DNA of 64,000 nucleotides from Paenibacillus sp. PL91 (GCF_012935325.2 NZ_JABBYG020000008.1:186001-250000); one strand, 5' to 3'. Positions 18,514 to 27,171 are shown, counted from the first letter of the stretch. The notes: generated by a model not told the origin, from the sequence alone. Numbers and translations: made by a program.

Positions 18514-19503
18514 ATGATGAGAAAATGGACTTGGGCTCTTCTATTTGCCGCCCTCATTATGATTGTGGCTGCCATCCTTCTGAACTTGGGCATTTCGGAG
18601 AAGCAGGCAAAAAAACCGCAATTTTTGTTCGTGCCAAAAACGACGGACCAACAGGTGGAATTTTGGGAGGCTATGCGACAAGGGGTTAACATGGCAGCCG
18701 AGGAGTTCGGCGTGGAGGTAAAGGTCGCCGGAATGCCATCCGAATCGGATATAGACGGGCAAATTGCATTGCTGGAGCAAGCCATAATCGATAAGCCGCA
18801 AGCGATTATATTGGCGGCTACGGATTATAACCGAATCGTACCCGTAGCAAAACGTATTGTTGAAGCCGGCATTATACTCATTTCCGTCGATTCTGCTATG
18901 AAGGAGGGCATATCGAGCAGCTTTATCGCTACAGATAATTATGAAGGCGGGAGGAAAGCCGGTCAGCTGCTGGTTGATACGATTGACTCCAGCGAGGACG
19001 GACCGGTCGCTGTCATTAATTTTGTGCGCGGCACGGCAACGGCAATGGACCGTGAGCGCGGCGTGCTGGACAGCTTAAGCCTAAGGCCCGATATTAAAGT
19101 GCTCGATACGCTATACAGCAATGCATCGGAGCAGCAGGCGTACGAAATGACATTGGAGCTGTTGCAAACTGAACCGGGGCTCAGGGGCATTGCAGCGCTT
19201 AATGAGCCGACTGTAGTTGGCGCCGCAAGAGCGATTAAGGAGCTGCGAGCGGTCTCGCGAGTGAAGCTGATCGGCTTCGATAATTCGATGGAGGAGATTG
19301 CTTACCTTGAGGAGGATGTCTTGCAGGCGATTATCGTTCAGAAGCCGTTTAATATGGGTTATTTGGCTGTGAAGGCCGCACTCGACCTAAGTGAAGGCAA
19401 ATTCGTACAGCCGGTAATCGATACAGGATCGGAATCGATTACAAAGGAAAACATGTATACGAGCGATAAACAAAAGCTGTTGTTTCCGTTTATGGAAAAG
19501 TAG
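18514..19503 (+). CDS. Membrane-anchored sugar-binding protein, probable sensor partner of the YesM-type kinase
   Basis: 329 residues. A single N-terminal hydrophobic helix (about 5-25) without lipobox Cys anchors a type-1 periplasmic-binding domain (QFLFVPKTTDQQVEFWEAMR, EQAIIDKPQAIILAATD, VKLIGFDNSMEEI). It starts 2 nt after the kinase stop, with AAGGAG at 18501. Comparable triplets of binding protein, kinase and regulator are known for xylose sensing in clostridia (XylFII-LytS), where the binding protein presents sugar to the kinase rather than to a transporter. The lack of a second permease here supports that role; it remains an inference. Confidence 0.8.
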   Translation: MMRKWTWALLFAALIMIVAAILLNLGISEKQAKKPQFLFVPKTTDQQVEFWEAMRQGVNMAAEEFGVEVKVAGMPSESDIDGQIALLEQAIIDKPQAIILAATDYNRIVPVAKRIVEAGIILISVDSAMKEGISSSFIATDNYEGGRKAGQLLVDTIDSSEDGPVAVINFVRGTATAMDRERGVLDSLSLRPDIKVLDTLYSNASEQQAYEMTLELLQTEPGLRGIAALNEPTVVGAARAIKELRAVSRVKLIGFDNSMEEIAYLEEDVLQAIIVQKPFNMGYLAVKAALDLSEGKFVQPVIDTGSESITKENMYTSDKQKLLFPFMEK

Positions 19504-19573
19504 TTTTTTTGAAAAGAAGGTTCGTTTATGTTAAAGTCAAAGGATATACTTGTAATAAACGGAGGTTGAGCTG

Positions 19574-20440
19574 TTGGCAAAAACGCATAAGGGGTTATCA
19601 TTTTTAGAGATACTGAAACGGTTTATATTTATTACAATTGGTTCGATTTTAATGGGCGTGGCCTTGGAATTGTTTCTTGTGCCTAACAACGTAATTGACG
19701 GAGGCATAGCCGGTATTTCGATCATGCTGGCGCACTTAACATCGCTTCCGCTCGGCGTGTACTTGTTCATTGTGAACGTGCCTTTCCTCATTCTCGGCTA
19801 TAAGCAAATCGGCAAAACGTTCGCGATCTCGACGCTGTACGGCATTATCGTCATGTCGGTTACGACTTCGCTGCTACATCATGTAGATGCATTCACCGAG
19901 GAGAAGCTGCTGGCCGTTTTGTTCGGCGGTCTTATTCTAGGAGCTGGCGTAGGCCTTGCCATTCGCTTTGGCGGCTCGCTTGACGGCGTAGAAATTGTAT
20001 CGATTCTGATCTCGAAAAAGCTGCGTATGCCTGTCGGACAGATCATCATGATTTTCAACGTCATTATTTTTGTAGTAGCCGGCTTTGTATTCGAATGGGA
20101 TTCGGCCATGTACTCGATGTTTACATACTATATTGCGATCAAATTGATCGATATCGTTGTGGAGGGTCTCGACGAATCGAAATCGGTTACGATTATTTCG
20201 TCCGAATTCGAAGAGGTATCCCAAGCGATCATTGACCGGCTTGGACGCACAACCACTTTGATTCAAGCGCGCGGCGGCTATTCGAAGGAAGACACACAAA
20301 TGATTTATTGCGTCGTATCACGTCTTGAGCTGGCGAAGCTGAAGGCAATCGTGCAATCGATTGATGAGAATGCGTTTATTGCTATCGAGCATGTATCCGA
20401 CGTTATGGGCGGCGGCTTCAGCAAAGGCAGCATTCACTAA
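19574..20440 (+). CDS. YitT-family membrane protein with DUF2179 domain
   Basis: 288 residues. Five or so hydrophobic segments in the first 180 residues (GSILMGVALELFLVPNNVIDGG is the family opening) and a cytoplasmic DUF2179-like C-terminal domain (about 200-285, GGYSKEDTQMIYCVVSR). The TTG start at 19574 is chosen because GGAGGT lies 7 nt upstream and no better codon follows. Function of the family is not established; transport has been proposed. Ends in a terminator shared with the convergent gene. Confidence 0.88.
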   Translation: MAKTHKGLSFLEILKRFIFITIGSILMGVALELFLVPNNVIDGGIAGISIMLAHLTSLPLGVYLFIVNVPFLILGYKQIGKTFAISTLYGIIVMSVTTSLLHHVDAFTEEKLLAVLFGGLILGAGVGLAIRFGGSLDGVEIVSILISKKLRMPVGQIIMIFNVIIFVVAGFVFEWDSAMYSMFTYYIAIKLIDIVVEGLDESKSVTIISSEFEEVSQAIIDRLGRTTTLIQARGGYSKEDTQMIYCVVSRLELAKLKAIVQSIDENAFIAIEHVSDVMGGGFSKGSIH

Positions 20441-20454
20441 TGATAGAAGGAAAA

Positions 20455-20497
20455 ATCCGGCACCCTCGTCTGTAGACGAAGGCGCCGGATTTTTTTA
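20455..20497. terminator. Bidirectional terminator
   Basis: AATCCGGC pairs with GCCGGATT around an inner imperfect stem; an A run on the left and a T run on the right serve both convergent genes. Confidence 0.85.
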
Positions 20498-21034
20498 AAG
20501 GATAGATATGATCTTTCGTATGGGCTCGTCATCCCAAATCTGCACTTCGATATAACGCTCCGGTCCTTTGCTTCCATCAGAGTTCCAAGCCTGCGGTAAT
20601 CCGTACTTATGGATGACCTCGTAAATCTCTTGGAGCGTATAGACCTGACCTCGATAAGGTTTTCCGTCCTCGTACCTCATAGTTGGGAACAAGTCTCCGT
20701 ATGTGAAGCTGATTGTGGCAGGAGCAAACTCCTCGATTGAAATTTGCAGTTCTCTGCCTCGCGGATACCAATCCAAAAGCCAAGGGCATTTCCCGATGGT
20801 CATATAGTGGGGATGGTTCCGAACCGGCTTGCCGCCCTTGAGAATAAACAATTCTCTTGCCCGTAGTTCGAGGCTTCGCCTTACTTCGAGATAGTCAGGA
20901 GATCTTTTGCTCGCGAAACCCTTATTTTGCAGACGAATTTCTTGAAGTACAATTTCTGCCTCGCCCAATGCCAGGTCAGATAAATTACAAAACGGCCCCG
21001 TTGAATCATCGTAATAGTGATGTAAGAACAGCAT
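20495..21034 (-). CDS. Uncharacterised 179-residue protein
   Basis: No signal peptide or membrane segment. Mixed alpha/beta composition, with Trp- and Tyr-rich stretches (CPWLLDWYPRGREL, ISFTYGDLFPTMRY) and a basic/acidic C-terminus. I do not recognise the family. ATG at 21034 is preceded on the minus strand by TAGGTGGG, a reasonable ribosome site, and codon use resembles the neighbours, so it is a real gene. It reads toward the shared terminator at 20455. Confidence 0.7.
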   Translation of the reverse strand: MLFLHHYYDDSTGPFCNLSDLALGEAEIVLQEIRLQNKGFASKRSPDYLEVRRSLELRARELFILKGGKPVRNHPHYMTIGKCPWLLDWYPRGRELQISIEEFAPATISFTYGDLFPTMRYEDGKPYRGQVYTLQEIYEVIHKYGLPQAWNSDGSKGPERYIEVQIWDDEPIRKIISIL

Positions 21035-21069
21035 CTTTTAAACCCACCTAGCGCAAACTATTATTATGC

Positions 21070-22272
21070 CTATAGACTAGTCGAAGCGTTAGACTCTGTG
21101 GTAGCTCTAGACAGCCCCTTATCCTTGACGCAGAGAAGGAACAGCAAAGCGATAACCATGCCCCCCGATGAGAAGTAGAACAGCGCCGAGTAGCCCAGCA
21201 AATCGATCAATCCTCCCATTAGCGGCGGCGAGGCAATGGCGGCAAGCGAGGAGATCAGGTAATAGATGCCTGTACGTGTGCCGATGCTTTGCTCCTTTCC
21301 AAGCGAAACGATAAAGGGGTAGGAGTTGATATTGATCATCGCCCAGCAAATGCCGCCTAGAATAAGCAATGTGCGAAGCGGCAGCAGAGCGTCCACAAAT
21401 GAGATGGCGGCAAAAATGATGATAAGGCCGATGACGCCGAGCGAGATAATGAGCTTTTTGCCAAAGCGATTGCCTAATAACCCGCTTGGAATGGCGGCCA
21501 GAACGAAAGCGAGCGAGAAAAAGGCAAGCGAGAACGATGACTGGCCTTCAGTCAGCTGCAAATGGTTTTTGCCATATAGGGTGAAGAAGGCTTCGACGCC
21601 TTGATAGGATAGAAACCAGAAAAAGATTGCGCCTAGCAGGAAGATGGTAGGTCGGTTCCATTGTCCTTTGAACGATACTGCGTTTTTTTCCTCAGCAGGC
21701 GTGTAGGCAATCGCATCTCGTTTTTCCTTAATGACGTAAACGAGTATGACTAAACAGATAAGCGTCAAAACGGATGCTGACAGAAACGGAAGCGAGGAAT
21801 GCTTCTCATAGAGAAACGAGCCTCCGGCAAAGGCGAGTATGGAGCCGATGCCGCCCATGAAGTTGATAATGCCGTTCGCCTGCGTCCGCTTGCTGTCCTG
21901 TGTAATATCGGGCATAAGCGCGACGGTCGGAGATCGGTACAAGCTCATCGACAGGTTCATCAATACCATAAACAATACGAGCGTCAGCAGGCTGGTATGC
22001 CAAGGAATGAGCGCTCCGAACAAGGCGGCTAGCGGCATGCCGATGATCAGGTAGGGCATTCGTTTGCCGAAACGGCTGTTCGTGCGGTCGCTGCGGCTTC
22101 CGATCCATGGCTGCAAAAACAAGGCGAAGTAATTGTCGATCGTCATCATGAACCCGATAAGCGCGGTGCTCGTCAAAAACTTCTCAAGAAAAAAAGGGAC
22201 GAATGCATTGTACAGCGCCCATGTGATGCTGATGCTGAAAAAACCGAACCCGAGCAGCCATGTTTTTTTCAT
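21070..22272 (-). CDS. MFS transporter (SLC45/GPH-like)
   Basis: 400 residues with about twelve hydrophobic segments. The loop between TM2 and TM3 carries GSRSDRTNSRFGKRMPYL, a motif seen in sugar-type MFS carriers of the SLC45/GPH-like group. ATG at 22272 shares one base with the stop of the upstream phosphodiesterase gene (TAATG), so the two are translationally coupled on the minus strand. A sugar or polyol substrate is likely; a link to glycerol or glycerophosphodiester products is possible from context only. Confidence 0.85.
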   Translation of the reverse strand: MKKTWLLGFGFFSISITWALYNAFVPFFLEKFLTSTALIGFMMTIDNYFALFLQPWIGSRSDRTNSRFGKRMPYLIIGMPLAALFGALIPWHTSLLTLVLFMVLMNLSMSLYRSPTVALMPDITQDSKRTQANGIINFMGGIGSILAFAGGSFLYEKHSSLPFLSASVLTLICLVILVYVIKEKRDAIAYTPAEEKNAVSFKGQWNRPTIFLLGAIFFWFLSYQGVEAFFTLYGKNHLQLTEGQSSFSLAFFSLAFVLAAIPSGLLGNRFGKKLIISLGVIGLIIIFAAISFVDALLPLRTLLILGGICWAMININSYPFIVSLGKEQSIGTRTGIYYLISSLAAIASPPLMGGLIDLLGYSALFYFSSGGMVIALLFLLCVKDKGLSRATTESNASTSL

Positions 22273-23015
22273 TACGCCTGTGCTCCTCTCCTAATCAGCA
22301 AATCTGCCAAACGATCAGGATAGTCAGTGATGATTCCGGCAACGCCTGCGTCAAGAAGCCTCTCCATTTTAGGTATATCGTTAACGGTAAAAGGATTATA
22401 GTCAATGCCCTTCTCGGAAGCTTCGGCTACCCAATCTGGCAATACGGCATAATGGTAGGCATGAAGCGCGTCAGCTTGAAGCGTTGCGGCGTAATCCCAT
22501 GGGCGATATAGACCCTCCATATACAAAATGCCGGTGCGGATTTCGGGCGCGAGCTGCTTGCACAGGACGAGTGAATAATGATTGAAGCTGGATAGAATGA
22601 CACGATCGGTCATATGATAAGCGCGAACCATCTCGATTACTTTTTTCTCGATATCTTTATATTGAATGCGGTCGTTTTTGAGCTCGATATTGAGGATGGT
22701 ATCGGTTGATTTCAGAAGCTCGAGCAGCTGCTCCAGAGCAGGAACTCGCTCGTCTGCGAATGAGGGCGCGAACCAGCTCCCGGCATCCAAGTCTGCAAGC
22801 TCCTCGTAATCGGTATCTTTCACTAGTTTGTTTAGTCCGGTCGTTCGCGCTAAGGATTCATCATGGATGACCACAATACGGCCGTCCTTCGTTAAATGAA
22901 CATCGGTTTCGATGCCTGTAGCGCCTAGCTCAAGCGCTTTTTTGAATGCGCTAAGCGTATTTTCGGGACAATAGCCGCTTGCTCCGCGATGGGCAAAATT
23001 AATAGTTGTTTTGAT
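22272..23015 (-). CDS. Glycerophosphodiester phosphodiesterase with non-canonical start (probable AUC)
   Basis: Hydrolyses glycerophosphodiesters to glycerol 3-phosphate and an alcohol. The GDPD signatures AHRGASGYCPENT, GIETDVHLTKDG, VIHD and NIELKN are present. The first NTG-type codon in frame is GTG at 22874, but that would delete the catalytic HRG motif and the metal-binding ETD. The frame is open upstream to a TGA at 23022-23024 with no ATG, GTG or TTG. ATC at 23013-23015 sits about 10 nt after AGAGAGG, exactly where a start is expected, giving KTTINFAHRG after it. So either AUC/AUU is used or an ATG has mutated. 247 residues if AUC starts. Confidence 0.8.
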   Translation of the reverse strand: MKTTINFAHRGASGYCPENTLSAFKKALELGATGIETDVHLTKDGRIVVIHDESLARTTGLNKLVKDTDYEELADLDAGSWFAPSFADERVPALEQLLELLKSTDTILNIELKNDRIQYKDIEKKVIEMVRAYHMTDRVILSSFNHYSLVLCKQLAPEIRTGILYMEGLYRPWDYAATLQADALHAYHYAVLPDWVAEASEKGIDYNPFTVNDIPKMERLLDAGVAGIITDYPDRLADLLIRRGAQA

Positions 23016-23170
23016 AACGATTCATCCTCTCTGTTTGAAAGCGACTTGTTGGCTTCTATTTGCCTAGCATCGCTGTAGAAAATTTACAGTTGATTATTTG
23101 GATCGTAGCATATTGCCTGTTAGATTTAAAGTGCCTTTACCGGAATAAAAAAACAAAATAAAAAAGACTA

Positions 23171-23200
23171 TTTACATACCCCGTGGGGGTATGATATATT
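23171..23200 (+). promoter_or_regulatory. csoR promoter with operator in the spacer
   Basis: TTTACA (23171-23176, shifted by one as TTACAT) and TATATT (23195-23200) are 17-18 nt apart; the CsoR-type palindrome fills the spacer. Confidence 0.65.
23175..23193. promoter_or_regulatory. CsoR operator 1
   Basis: CATACCCCGTGGGGGTATG, a near-perfect palindrome of the ATACCCC/GGGGTAT type recognised by CsoR-family repressors. Confidence 0.85.
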
Positions 23201-23214
23201 GAATTCAGAAACAG

Positions 23215-23232
23215 ATACCCCATGGAGGTATG
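23215..23232. promoter_or_regulatory. CsoR operator 2, overlapping the csoR ribosome site
   Basis: ATACCCCATGGAGGTATG; its right arm contains the GGAGGT ribosome-binding sequence used by the ATG at 23237. Confidence 0.75.
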
Positions 23233-23236
23233 TTGA

Positions 23237-23590
23237 ATGAACAATCGCATAATAAACGATGAGTCGAAAGAGCATTCTCATGCTTCGGATGACTGCTGCG
23301 TTGCGGCTGGTCCGCGCAAGAGTCACCACTCCGAGCAGATGAAGGACAATTTAACGAAGCGGCTCAACCGTATTGAAGGACAAATTAGAGGCGTGAAGGC
23401 GATGATCGAGAAGGATACTTACTGCGATGACGTGCTTAATCAGATCGCGGCTGCGCAATCCGCACTCAACAGCGTCGGCAAGCTTTTGCTTGAGGGCCAT
23501 ATGAAAAGCTGCATCGTCGAACGCATTCAAGCAGGCGAAAGCGAAGTTATTGATGAACTGCTGGTTACCGTTAACAAACTAATGAAATAA
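23237..23590 (+). CDS. csoR: Copper-sensing repressor CsoR
   Basis: 117 residues, a four-helix CsoR/RcnR-family protein. The Cu(I) ligands C63, H88 and C92 have the spacing (25 and 4) of the classic Cys-His-Cys site. An extra N-terminal stretch of about 35 residues carries several His and two adjacent Cys, which may add metal affinity. Apo-CsoR represses; Cu(I) releases it from DNA. Three matching palindromes lie before this gene and before copA. Followed 16 nt later by copZ in the same transcript. Confidence 0.95.
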   Translation: MNNRIINDESKEHSHASDDCCVAAGPRKSHHSEQMKDNLTKRLNRIEGQIRGVKAMIEKDTYCDDVLNQIAAAQSALNSVGKLLLEGHMKSCIVERIQAGESEVIDELLVTVNKLMK

Positions 23591-23606
23591 GTGAGGGGAA
23601 TATAAA

Positions 23607-23807
23607 ATGGCAAACACGGTATTGAAGGTAGAGGGCATGACATGCGGACATTGCGTGAGCTCGGTTGAGAAGGCGGTCAGCAATGCAGGAGCAGTAGGCA
23701 AGGTGGATTTGGCGAATAAGAAAGTAACAGTTGAGTTCGACGAGTCAAAGGTAACGATTGAAGCTGTCAAAGCGGCAATTGAAGATCAAGGCTACGACGT
23801 TGTTTAA
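23607..23807 (+). CDS. copZ: Copper chaperone CopZ
   Basis: 66 residues, one heavy-metal-associated domain with metal-binding C13 and C16 (GMTCGHC). It carries Cu(I) in the cytoplasm to the CopA exporter and to CsoR. GTGAGGGG precedes the ATG. Transcription with csoR ends at the hairpin at 23852. Confidence 0.95.
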   Translation: MANTVLKVEGMTCGHCVSSVEKAVSNAGAVGKVDLANKKVTVEFDESKVTIEAVKAAIEDQGYDVV

Positions 23808-23851
23808 GAGAAGGGCAATCGAGCAACAATGAGCATGTGAGCTATTCATGA

Positions 23852-23878
23852 AGAGGCTTCGTAAGCCTCTCTTTTTTT
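23852..23878 (+). terminator. Terminator after csoR-copZ
   Basis: AGAGGCTT and AAGCCTCT around CGT A/T-free loop of 3 nt, then CTTTTTTT. It separates csoR-copZ from copA, which has its own operator. Confidence 0.88.
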
Positions 23879-23886
23879 ACAATAAA

Positions 23887-23907
23887 ATATACCCCGTGAG
23901 GGTATAT
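23887..23907. promoter_or_regulatory. CsoR operator 3, before copA
   Basis: TATACCCCGTGAGGGTATA with AT flanks, 20 nt before the copA start and directly after the copZ terminator. Confidence 0.83.
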
Positions 23908-23926
23908 ACACGGTAGGTGAGTAAGC

Positions 23927-26140
23927 GTGGATAAAGTACAGAAGACGATTCAAATTACAGGTATGACCTGTGCAGCATGCGCCAATCGGATTGAGAAGGG
24001 ACTCAACCGGATGGAAAGCGTAGAGGCGAATGTGAATTTGGCATTAGAGCGCGCATCCGTCAGTTATGATCCGCAAATGATGGATGAAGCCAAGCTGGAG
24101 AAAAAAATTAAAGATTTGGGTTACGGCACGATTAAGCTGGCCGATGATTCGGACGAGAGCGCAGGCGATTACAAGAAGCGTGAAATAAGAATGCAGCAGC
24201 TTCGCCTCGGCGTAGCGATCCTTCTTTCCTTGCCGCTGCTGTGGGCGATGGCTGGGCATTTCTCCTTCACTGACTTCATACCGGTGCCGGAGTTGTTTAT
24301 GAATGCATGGTTCCAGCTGGCATTAGCTGCCCCAGTTCAGTTCATTATCGGTTGGCCGTTTTACGTGGGAGCGTTTAAAGCGCTGCGCAACGGGTCAGCC
24401 AATATGGATGTGCTTGTGGCGCTTGGGACATCGGCCGCTTTCTTTTATAGTCTCTACGTAACGCTGCAAACATTAAGCCAGAACGGACATGGAGCGCATG
24501 AGGTAGAGCTCTATTATGAAACGAGCGCCGTATTGATTACATTGATTGTGCTTGGCAAGCTGCTAGAAGCTTTGGCAAAAGGAAGATCATCCGAAGCGAT
24601 CAAGACGCTTATGGGGCTGCAAGCTCAAACGGCTATCGTCATACGGGACGGCTCGGAGCAGCGTGTGGCAATTGAGGAAGTCGTCGCAGGCGATGTGCTG
24701 ATCGTGAAGCCCGGCGAGAAAATCCCTGTTGACGGCATCGTGCTGGATGGTGCTTCTACGGTCGACGAATCGATGCTGACCGGCGAGAGCATGCCTGTGG
24801 AGAAGCGCCAGGGCGACACGTTGATCGGCGCTACGATCAATAAAAACGGCGCCATGCGCATGCAAGCGGAAAAAGTCGGCAAGCAGACGGCGCTTGCGCA
24901 AATTATTAAAGTCGTGGAGGAAGCGCAGGGCTCGAAAGCGCCGATCCAGCGGGTTGCGGACCGTATATCGGGCATATTCGTGCCGATTGTAACGGCTTTG
25001 GCTCTCATTGCCTTTTTGGTGTGGTTTTTCGTCGTGGAGCCGGGGGACATCGGGAATGCTTTGGAGAAGGCGATTGCAGTTCTTGTCATTGCTTGTCCTT
25101 GTGCGCTCGGTCTTGCAACGCCGACTTCGATTATGGCCGGCTCAGGCAGAGCGGCTGAGCTAGGCGTCTTGTTCAAGGGCGGAGAGCATTTGGAGAGCAC
25201 GCATCATATTGATACGGTCGTGCTGGATAAAACCGGTACGGTAACAAAAGGAAAACCGGAGTTAACCGATGTTAAAGCTGCTGCTGGCTTCGAGGAGGCA
25301 AAGCTGCTCAGTTGGGTTGGCGCAGCGGAGCGAAGCTCGGAGCATCCGGTTGCGGAAGCGCTCGTCGCAGGCATTGCGGCTCGCGGCATCGTCATGGCGA
25401 ATGCCGAGCAGTTCGAGGCGGTTCCGGGCTTTGGGATTGAAGCGCAGGTTGAAGGTCAACAATTGCTAGTAGGCACCCGGAAGCTGATGGAGAAGCATGG
25501 CGTAGACATCGTGTCTGCTTTGCAAGAACAGCAGCAGATGGAAACGGAAGGCAAGACGGTGATGCTTATTGCCGTTAACGGGACATACGCTGGCCTCGTC
25601 GCTGTAGCCGATACGGTTAAGGAAACGTCGGCGGCAGCCGTAGCACGTCTGAAGGAAATGGGTCTAGAGGTCATCATGCTGACCGGTGACAATGAACGCA
25701 CGGCGAAGGCGATCGCAAGCCTCGTCGGGATAGACCGCGTGCTTGCCGAGGTGCTGCCGGAGCAGAAGGCGAAGGCCGTTCAAGAGCTGCAAGCGGAGGG
25801 AAGAAAGGTCGCCATGGTAGGCGACGGGATGAACGATGCGCCTGCACTCGTAGCAGCCGATATCGGCATGGCGATTGGCGGAGGCACAGACGTAGCGATT
25901 GAAGCCGCGGATATAACGCTTATGCGCGGAGATTTGAACAGCATCGCCGATGCGATTCGGATGAGCAGAGTGACAATGGCCAATATCAAACAAAATTTGT
26001 TCTGGGCGCTCGCGTACAATGTGATTGGAATACCGATAGCGGCAGCCGGCTTTCTTGCTCCTTGGCTGGCGGGAGCCGCGATGGCATTAAGCTCGGTATC
26101 CGTTGTACTAAATGCGCTTAGGCTGCAAAGGATGAGATGA
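23927..26140 (+). CDS. copA: Copper-exporting P1B-type ATPase CopA
   Basis: 737 residues. One N-terminal metal-binding domain (C15 and C18 in GMTCAAC), eight TM segments, the CPC ion-transfer motif at 390-392, phosphorylation site D434 (DKTGT), TGES in the actuator domain and GDGMNDAPAL in the hinge. It pumps Cu(I) out of the cytoplasm. Bacillus CopA has two metal-binding domains, so this is a single-domain variant. The GTG at 23927 is the start (weak GGTGAG upstream). Its stop overlaps the next ATG (ATGA). Confidence 0.95.
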   Translation: MDKVQKTIQITGMTCAACANRIEKGLNRMESVEANVNLALERASVSYDPQMMDEAKLEKKIKDLGYGTIKLADDSDESAGDYKKREIRMQQLRLGVAILLSLPLLWAMAGHFSFTDFIPVPELFMNAWFQLALAAPVQFIIGWPFYVGAFKALRNGSANMDVLVALGTSAAFFYSLYVTLQTLSQNGHGAHEVELYYETSAVLITLIVLGKLLEALAKGRSSEAIKTLMGLQAQTAIVIRDGSEQRVAIEEVVAGDVLIVKPGEKIPVDGIVLDGASTVDESMLTGESMPVEKRQGDTLIGATINKNGAMRMQAEKVGKQTALAQIIKVVEEAQGSKAPIQRVADRISGIFVPIVTALALIAFLVWFFVVEPGDIGNALEKAIAVLVIACPCALGLATPTSIMAGSGRAAELGVLFKGGEHLESTHHIDTVVLDKTGTVTKGKPELTDVKAAAGFEEAKLLSWVGAAERSSEHPVAEALVAGIAARGIVMANAEQFEAVPGFGIEAQVEGQQLLVGTRKLMEKHGVDIVSALQEQQQMETEGKTVMLIAVNGTYAGLVAVADTVKETSAAAVARLKEMGLEVIMLTGDNERTAKAIASLVGIDRVLAEVLPEQKAKAVQELQAEGRKVAMVGDGMNDAPALVAADIGMAIGGGTDVAIEAADITLMRGDLNSIADAIRMSRVTMANIKQNLFWALAYNVIGIPIAAAGFLAPWLAGAAMALSSVSVVLNALRLQRMR

Positions 26141-27099
26141 TCGAGATGTTTAAGGAAAGCGCACAGAAGACAAAATATCGCAAACGCTCCGCAGCAGCAG
26201 CTTTAATCGTGCTAAGCTTGCTTGCTGCAGGCTGCGGCAGTGCATCGAAGATTGAACACGCGGAGCATGCAGCAACGAATGGGAAGGAGGCAGCGGCAAA
26301 CGAGCATAGCGGGCATGCTTCTGATGCGGCAACGAATGCTCCAGGCAATGAAGCAGCGGAAGATCATAGCGAGCATGGCGGCAAGGCTGAAATCGAAAGC
26401 AGCGATCAAGCAGACGTGAAGCTGGAATGGCGCTATTCGCCGGAGAGTCCAAAGCCGGGCGAGGAAACAAAGATCGAGCTGCTCGTATCTGATGCGGCTG
26501 GAGAACCAATCGAGAAATACGACGTCAATCATGAGAAGCTGATGCATCTTATCATCGTCAGCGAGGATTTGTCGGCGTTCAGCCATATTCATCCCGATTA
26601 TATAGGGAAGGGGAAATTTGAAGTGACAACCGCCTTCCCTCAAGGCGGGTCGTACAAGCTGTTTGCGGATTTTATTCCGACAGGCTCCTCCCAGAAGACG
26701 GCGACGTCGCTCATCAAGGCTGACGGCAAGAAGCAAGCTGCGCAGCCGCTGGCAGCTGATGCAACGCTTACGAAAGACATAGACGGCGTTGCCGCCTCTT
26801 TGGACATATCGTCACTGAAGTCGGGGCAAGAGGTAGATTTAACGTTTACGCTAAGCGATGCAGAGACGAAAAAGCCGATAACCGATTTGCAGCCTTACTT
26901 AGGCGCGATTGGACATGTCGTTATTTTGAGCGAGGATTTGAATCGTTATTTGCATGTTCATCCGAAGGAAGGCAATGAGAGCGGTCCGACCGCCGAGTTC
27001 TCGACAAGCTTTCCAGAGCCGGGCATATATAAAATTTGGGGTCAATTTCAGCGCGGAGACAAATCGTTTATCATTCCATTTACGGTCGAGCTGAAGTAA
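26137..27099 (+). CDS. Copper-locus lipoprotein with His-rich spacer and two immunoglobulin-like halves
   Basis: 320 residues. Signal peptide with lipobox LLAAGC, then about 60 residues rich in His, Glu and Ala (HAEHAA, EHSGHAS, EDHSEHGG), then two related halves. Each half carries a matching pattern: EKLMHLIIVSEDLSAFSHIHP and GAIGHVVILSEDLNRYLHVHP, each ending near a Phe-Pro-x-x-Gly-x-Tyr-Lys turn. The paired His clusters look like metal ligands. Translationally coupled to copA, so likely an outer-face Cu-binding partner or buffer. A direct role in copper handling is inferred from position and His content, not from a known family function. Confidence 0.8.
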   Translation: MIEMFKESAQKTKYRKRSAAAALIVLSLLAAGCGSASKIEHAEHAATNGKEAAANEHSGHASDAATNAPGNEAAEDHSEHGGKAEIESSDQADVKLEWRYSPESPKPGEETKIELLVSDAAGEPIEKYDVNHEKLMHLIIVSEDLSAFSHIHPDYIGKGKFEVTTAFPQGGSYKLFADFIPTGSSQKTATSLIKADGKKQAAQPLAADATLTKDIDGVAASLDISSLKSGQEVDLTFTLSDAETKKPITDLQPYLGAIGHVVILSEDLNRYLHVHPKEGNESGPTAEFSTSFPEPGIYKIWGQFQRGDKSFIIPFTVELK

Positions 27100-27136
27100 G
27101 TTTCGGTTGATGAAAAAGTTAGTAACGGCTGTAGCT

Positions 27137-27171
27137 AATCCCGATGACATAGGGGTCATCGGGATTTTTTT
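27137..27171 (+). terminator. Terminator of the copA operon
   Basis: Perfect 12-bp stem (27137-27148 with 27155-27166) with a T7 tract. Confidence 0.92.

Noticed and set aside
22272..22874. GTG at 22874 as the phosphodiesterase start
   Set aside because: It would remove the catalytic HRGASGYCPEN and ETD motifs, which are encoded in the same open frame upstream.
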